Virus record (IMG/VR): IMGVR_UViG_3300042549_009481
Coordinates: 1-25,238 of that record
Direction: 5' to 3' (one strand)
Origin: a virus
Length of the DNA: 25,238 bases
In this document: piece after piece, positions 22,261 to 25,238 of the stretch
How the letters are laid out: each line of letters opens with the position of its first letter
How positions within the stretch are numbered: position 1 is the first letter of the stretch
The notes under the pieces: generated by a model
Told to the model about the DNA's origin: nothing
Databases searched by the model: none
The model's input: the letters and a program-made list of their open reading frames with translations, nothing else
Program-made: the position numbers and the translations under genes

Positions 22261-24570
22261 CTACTCATCTGCACCCGCCAGTTTGATCCATTGGCTGGGC
22301 CTGCCGCCCGTTGGCTTGGCGAACACTTCGACCAGATGTGCATCCGTCAAGGTGCGCAGCACGCCGTCACGCTGGCGGTGGTCCATGAACTGGGTACGCC
22401 GGGTGAACTCGCTCTTGGACATACCAGCAGCTTCGCCATCGCGCAGAATTTGCAAAGCGCGTTTGTGGTTGGACTCGACTTGGTTTTCTGAAACGCGCGC
22501 GCTTGCTTCTCGAATTGTCAGTTCGGCGCAGTGGCGCGAGAGCGCAATCCCCCAGTGCGCATCATGGTCCTCGATCTGCGGCGTCACAGCGTCCCGCGAC
22601 ACAGCGCGAATCAGTGCCAGTTTGGTGGCGTTCTCCTCAATGCGCGCCAGGATCGATGAAAAGCCGGTGCCTCTCGACAAGCGAAGCTTTATCAGCAACT
22701 CGTGGTCAAGCACGCGAAAAGCGTCACGCGCCTGAGCGGTCATCGGTACCACGCGCGGATCGACCAGCACTTCATCAATCGCGCCCACATCCGTGAGGTT
22801 GCCGCTCAACTGCCCGCCGCCCTGGTGGATCAGCAGCAGCCGGTCGATCAGGTCTTGCGGTGGATCGATCGTGCCAAAGAGCTCGTTGCTGTCGGGGAAA
22901 TCGTCCTCGCTCTCCAGAATCAGAAAGCGCGCCAAAGAGCCGTCGGCCACATTGGAAGCTTGCAGCGCCTGCCAGAAGTGAATCGGCGTGGTGGTGCCGT
23001 AGATGCAGGCGCAGGGCTGGTGAATGGCACGGTGCGCGTTGTTAAGTTGGTTGCTTGCGTACTCGATGCCAAAGTAGGTCGTGCCCGAGGTGGTGTAAAG
23101 CTCGGTCATCAGATCCAAGATTTCACACACATAGCGCGGCGAGCGTTTACGGTCAGCAGCTGCCGACAAAAACATACCGAACTCATCTAGCTGAAAAAGA
23201 ATGGCGGGCTGACGCTGGATCGCAGTCAACAGACCCGAGCCCGATGCGATCTTGTTGCCGCCCAAGTATTGCAGCAACCCGGCTTTGCGAAACAACTCAT
23301 TGATCACCACGCGGCTGTGGTTCTTGCCTGCGCCGCTCTCGGCGATGCCTACGACATACAGGTTCGAGCGCGTGTTGCTCTCGGTGCGGTACTTGCGCCC
23401 CATCAGTGCGCCGATGGCACACAGACTCGCTCCGAGAGCAAGCACGGGCTGGGGACGCTTGGCGGTCACGGCCATGAGAGCCATCATGTCGGCAATCACG
23501 CCGCCCACTTGGTCCCAGCCCGTCGGCAGTGGTTTGGGTGGTGGCAGCACGGGCGGTTCGCCTGATCCATCAATCGTGATGAGGTTTTGTGTTTGCAGCG
23601 TTTGCAACATCTCCTTGGCTGGGTGGTGTCCGTTCATCACAATCTCACCGTTGAGTTGCAAGTCAGCATCCGGAATCCACCCGTTGTCCAGCGCCAGCTT
23701 GTAAATGGTGCCCGCCCCAATGCGCTGAGGCGCAAAACTGGCCCAGCTTTTGGCGGTGGTCATGGCATCATTTTTGGTGGACGCCGCAGACCAGGACTCG
23801 AAAAGCGGCCACCCCCGCTCGGCAAGCGCACCCTTGATGGCCATACCGATGCGCACCCAACTGTCGTAGTCCAGATCCTGGTTGGCGATGTACTGCAGTG
23901 CATCCTGGACTGCCTCAAACGTACCGCGCTGCTCGGGCAGATTGGCAAACGCCACGGGTGACTTCAAACCCACGCCCAGACTTTTGGGGCGCATGGATTC
24001 GGGGACCATCTCGTAAGCCTGGCGCGCAAACTCTCGTGCCTGTGCCTCGGTGATGACAGGCAGTTCTTCGATTTTCAGATCGGCCAAGGTTTGCACGGGC
24101 CACTCGTAGGGCTTGCCGGTGTCTGGGTGAATGCCATACGCAATGAACTGCTGCCCTACGCCCAGCACCTCGATCGGCGGGTACTTGAAACCGCTGAAGG
24201 GTTGGGCGGCTCGGTACACCAGCAATCGCTTGGGCGCGTTGCCGATGCGAACTGCGGGTGTGTCGCCCAGCAGCCGTTTCGCCAGGCCCTCAATCTGAAC
24301 GGCGATGTCTTTGGACTGCAGTACATCGATGTCGATGCCGATCACCTTGCCTGCGGCGATGCCAATGCCTGCCTCAGGCCAGTCGCCCCAGATGTCGACT
24401 TCGTTCTCGGTTGTGTCGCGCTCACAGTGGCGGCTCCACTTGGGGTAATCCTGCCATGCACCCAGGCGAAACATGCCCGGCTTTTTGGTGCTGGGCTGGA
24501 TCGGCAAAATGGCATAGCCGCGATCTACGAGTGTGGCCCCAAGTTGGGCCATGTAATTGTTTGGATTCAT
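22261..24570 (-). CDS. Primase-polymerase fused to a helicase-like ATPase
   Basis: 769 residues from the ATG at 24568-24570 with AAGGA just before; a TTG at 24582 is an alternative giving a TTGA overlap with the upstream stop. Domain order: Prim-Pol (PF09250 type) with GIGIAAGKVIGIDIDV (Asp80/Asp82) and GVGQQFIAYGIHPDTGKPYE (His148 region) at 60-165; a PriCT-like helical part (DYDSWVRIGMAIKGALAERG, 230-300); then a DUF3987-like P-loop part with Walker A GIAESGAGKNHS at 408-419 and Walker B ILFQLDEF at 457-464. It likely primes and unwinds phage DNA. It lies directly next to the candidate origin. Confidence 0.92.
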   Translation of the reverse strand: MNPNNYMAQLGATLVDRGYAILPIQPSTKKPGMFRLGAWQDYPKWSRHCERDTTENEVDIWGDWPEAGIGIAAGKVIGIDIDVLQSKDIAVQIEGLAKRLLGDTPAVRIGNAPKRLLVYRAAQPFSGFKYPPIEVLGVGQQFIAYGIHPDTGKPYEWPVQTLADLKIEELPVITEAQAREFARQAYEMVPESMRPKSLGVGLKSPVAFANLPEQRGTFEAVQDALQYIANQDLDYDSWVRIGMAIKGALAERGWPLFESWSAASTKNDAMTTAKSWASFAPQRIGAGTIYKLALDNGWIPDADLQLNGEIVMNGHHPAKEMLQTLQTQNLITIDGSGEPPVLPPPKPLPTGWDQVGGVIADMMALMAVTAKRPQPVLALGASLCAIGALMGRKYRTESNTRSNLYVVGIAESGAGKNHSRVVINELFRKAGLLQYLGGNKIASGSGLLTAIQRQPAILFQLDEFGMFLSAAADRKRSPRYVCEILDLMTELYTTSGTTYFGIEYASNQLNNAHRAIHQPCACIYGTTTPIHFWQALQASNVADGSLARFLILESEDDFPDSNELFGTIDPPQDLIDRLLLIHQGGGQLSGNLTDVGAIDEVLVDPRVVPMTAQARDAFRVLDHELLIKLRLSRGTGFSSILARIEENATKLALIRAVSRDAVTPQIEDHDAHWGIALSRHCAELTIREASARVSENQVESNHKRALQILRDGEAAGMSKSEFTRRTQFMDHRQRDGVLRTLTDAHLVEVFAKPTGGRPSQWIKLAGADE

Positions 24571-24578
24571 GCGTTCCT

Positions 24579-24902
24579 TCAAAATGGTGGATCGTCTGCA
24601 TAGGCTGTGCGAAGTGAGTCTTGAAAGGCGGTCACGACCACATCAATCAAGGTTGACCACTCCACTGCGGTGAAGGTGGCCAAGTCTGTTTTGGCGAGTG
24701 ACTCGACGTACTCGCCCCCTGTCTGGCAGGCCGCCGCCAAAGCGTTGGTTTCGTGTTGGTTCGGATCAATCATTCCCTTTAGCCTTGCTGCAATGTTTTG
24801 ACAGCGCCTGGAGCACAGCTTCACGCTGGGCGCATCAATACGGATCAAACATGGCGCGAACCCATACCCTCGGGCATCGCGCCTGCAAATGGCGCACATC
24901 AT
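24579..24902 (-). CDS. Small Cys-rich protein, DUF6511-like (107 aa)
   Basis: 107 residues beginning MMCAICRRDARGYGF and with LCSRRCQNIAARLKGMIDP, so a possible zinc knuckle from C3, C6, C30 and C34. The C-terminal half (GEYVESLAKTDLATFTAVEW, STLIDVVVTAFQDSLRTAY) is the pattern I associate with DUF6511, a family found beside phage helicases and primases. Role unknown, probably helper of replication. Two adjacent ATGs compete for the start; ribosome site is poor. The stop overlaps the primase frame at its alternative TTG start. Confidence 0.75.
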   Translation of the reverse strand: MMCAICRRDARGYGFAPCLIRIDAPSVKLCSRRCQNIAARLKGMIDPNQHETNALAAACQTGGEYVESLAKTDLATFTAVEWSTLIDVVVTAFQDSLRTAYADDPPF

Positions 24903-24916
24903 TTATGCGCTCAACA

Positions 24917-25238
24917 TCAAAAGCGCGCGCCAACGATTTCTGTGTAACGCCCGCTCGGGCGCACCGCGATCTGAGAGGGGCACTTGAGACGCTGCGATAC
25001 CGCCAAGGCTTCATCAACACCACGCGGAAGTGGCAAGCCCGGTGCGCGGTTGGCCCACCAACTGGCAGCCTTTTGCCGCGCATAGCCCTGGTGCTCAATG
25101 CAAACCCACTCACTGTGGGAACTCAGTCCACTCCAGTAATCGACTCGAAGTGACGGCGGCTTGCCAGTCTTGTCGTGCCGGGCATAGCTCACCCGTGTCA
25201 CGGGCACCCACTCGGGTGGACCGCCAGAGAGGATGTCC
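24917..25238 (-). CDS. DEAD/DEAH-box (SF2) helicase, C-terminal fragment, cut by window edge
   Basis: The frame is open through the right edge (DILSGGPPEWVPVTRVSYAR then HDKTGKPPSLRVDY, HSEWVCIEHQGYARQKAASW, and RPSGRYTEIVGARF at the end). I recognise this as the C-terminus of phage DEAD/DEAH-box helicases, where a (x)PxxVPVxxVxYxxHxKxGKPPSLRVDY block precedes the final SGRYTEIVGxRF. The helicase motifs themselves lie outside the window. A GTG at 25205-25207 might look like a start but is inside the protein. It heads the replication operon leading to the primase. Confidence 0.82.
   Translation of the reverse strand, partial: DILSGGPPEWVPVTRVSYARHDKTGKPPSLRVDYWSGLSSHSEWVCIEHQGYARQKAASWWANRAPGLPLPRGVDEALAVSQRLKCPSQIAVRPSGRYTEIVGARF

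Noticed and set aside
1-25238. tRNA genes, insertion sequences, integrase and attachment sites
   Set aside because: I looked for cloverleaf-type sequence, transposase motifs, recombinase motifs and flanking direct repeats and saw none in the window.

Overview
The window is part of a tailed phage or prophage of the HK97 type with a long non-contractile (siphovirus) tail. Almost all of it is transcribed from the minus strand, so the phage map runs right to left. Base composition and protein families point to a betaproteobacterial host in Burkholderiales, probably Comamonadaceae. The cues are a phiE125 gp8-type connector, a P27-type small terminase, an S49-type prohead protease and a GC-rich sequence. 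The host call is inference. No integrase, repressor, lysis gene or attachment site lies in the window, so I cannot tell a prophage from a free phage genome.

Replication and early-type genes (25238 down to 19275): the C-terminus of an SF2 helicase, a small Cys-rich DUF6511-like protein, a primase-polymerase fused to a helicase-like ATPase, a repeat-rich non-coding stretch of about 450 bases that looks like a replication origin or control region, a RuvC-like resolvase, a small protein of unknown role, and a ParB-MTase fusion with its own candidate promoter and leader hairpin. Next comes a three-gene cassette on the opposite (+) strand (18444-19329): two small proteins and a two-winged-helix DUF3489 protein.

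Packaging and head (18325 down to 10367): an HNH endonuclease, a palindrome-rich gap that is a good candidate for cos, small and large terminase, portal, S49 prohead protease, a structured intergenic leader with three hairpins, HK97-fold major capsid protein, an unknown capsid-adjacent protein, the head-tail connector and the head-closure protein.

Tail (10366 down to 1): gp10-like protein, DUF3168 tail terminator, tail tube with an inserted beta domain, a tail assembly chaperone pair joined by a programmed -1 frameshift at A AAA AAC, a tape measure with three 94-residue tandem repeats, a distal-tail-like protein, a DUF2163-like baseplate protein, a GNAT-like protein where a peptidase is usual, a gpJ-like tip protein with an inserted domain and FN3 repeats, two small tail accessory proteins (one with a collagen-like stretch) and the start of a tail fibre cut by the window edge.

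The most unusual parts are the repeat-rich region at 21912-22250, the structured leader before the capsid gene, the oppositely oriented cassette, the putative cos region, and the GNAT-like protein in the baseplate operon. The frameshift site is a textbook case and adds a protein that simple gene calling would miss.
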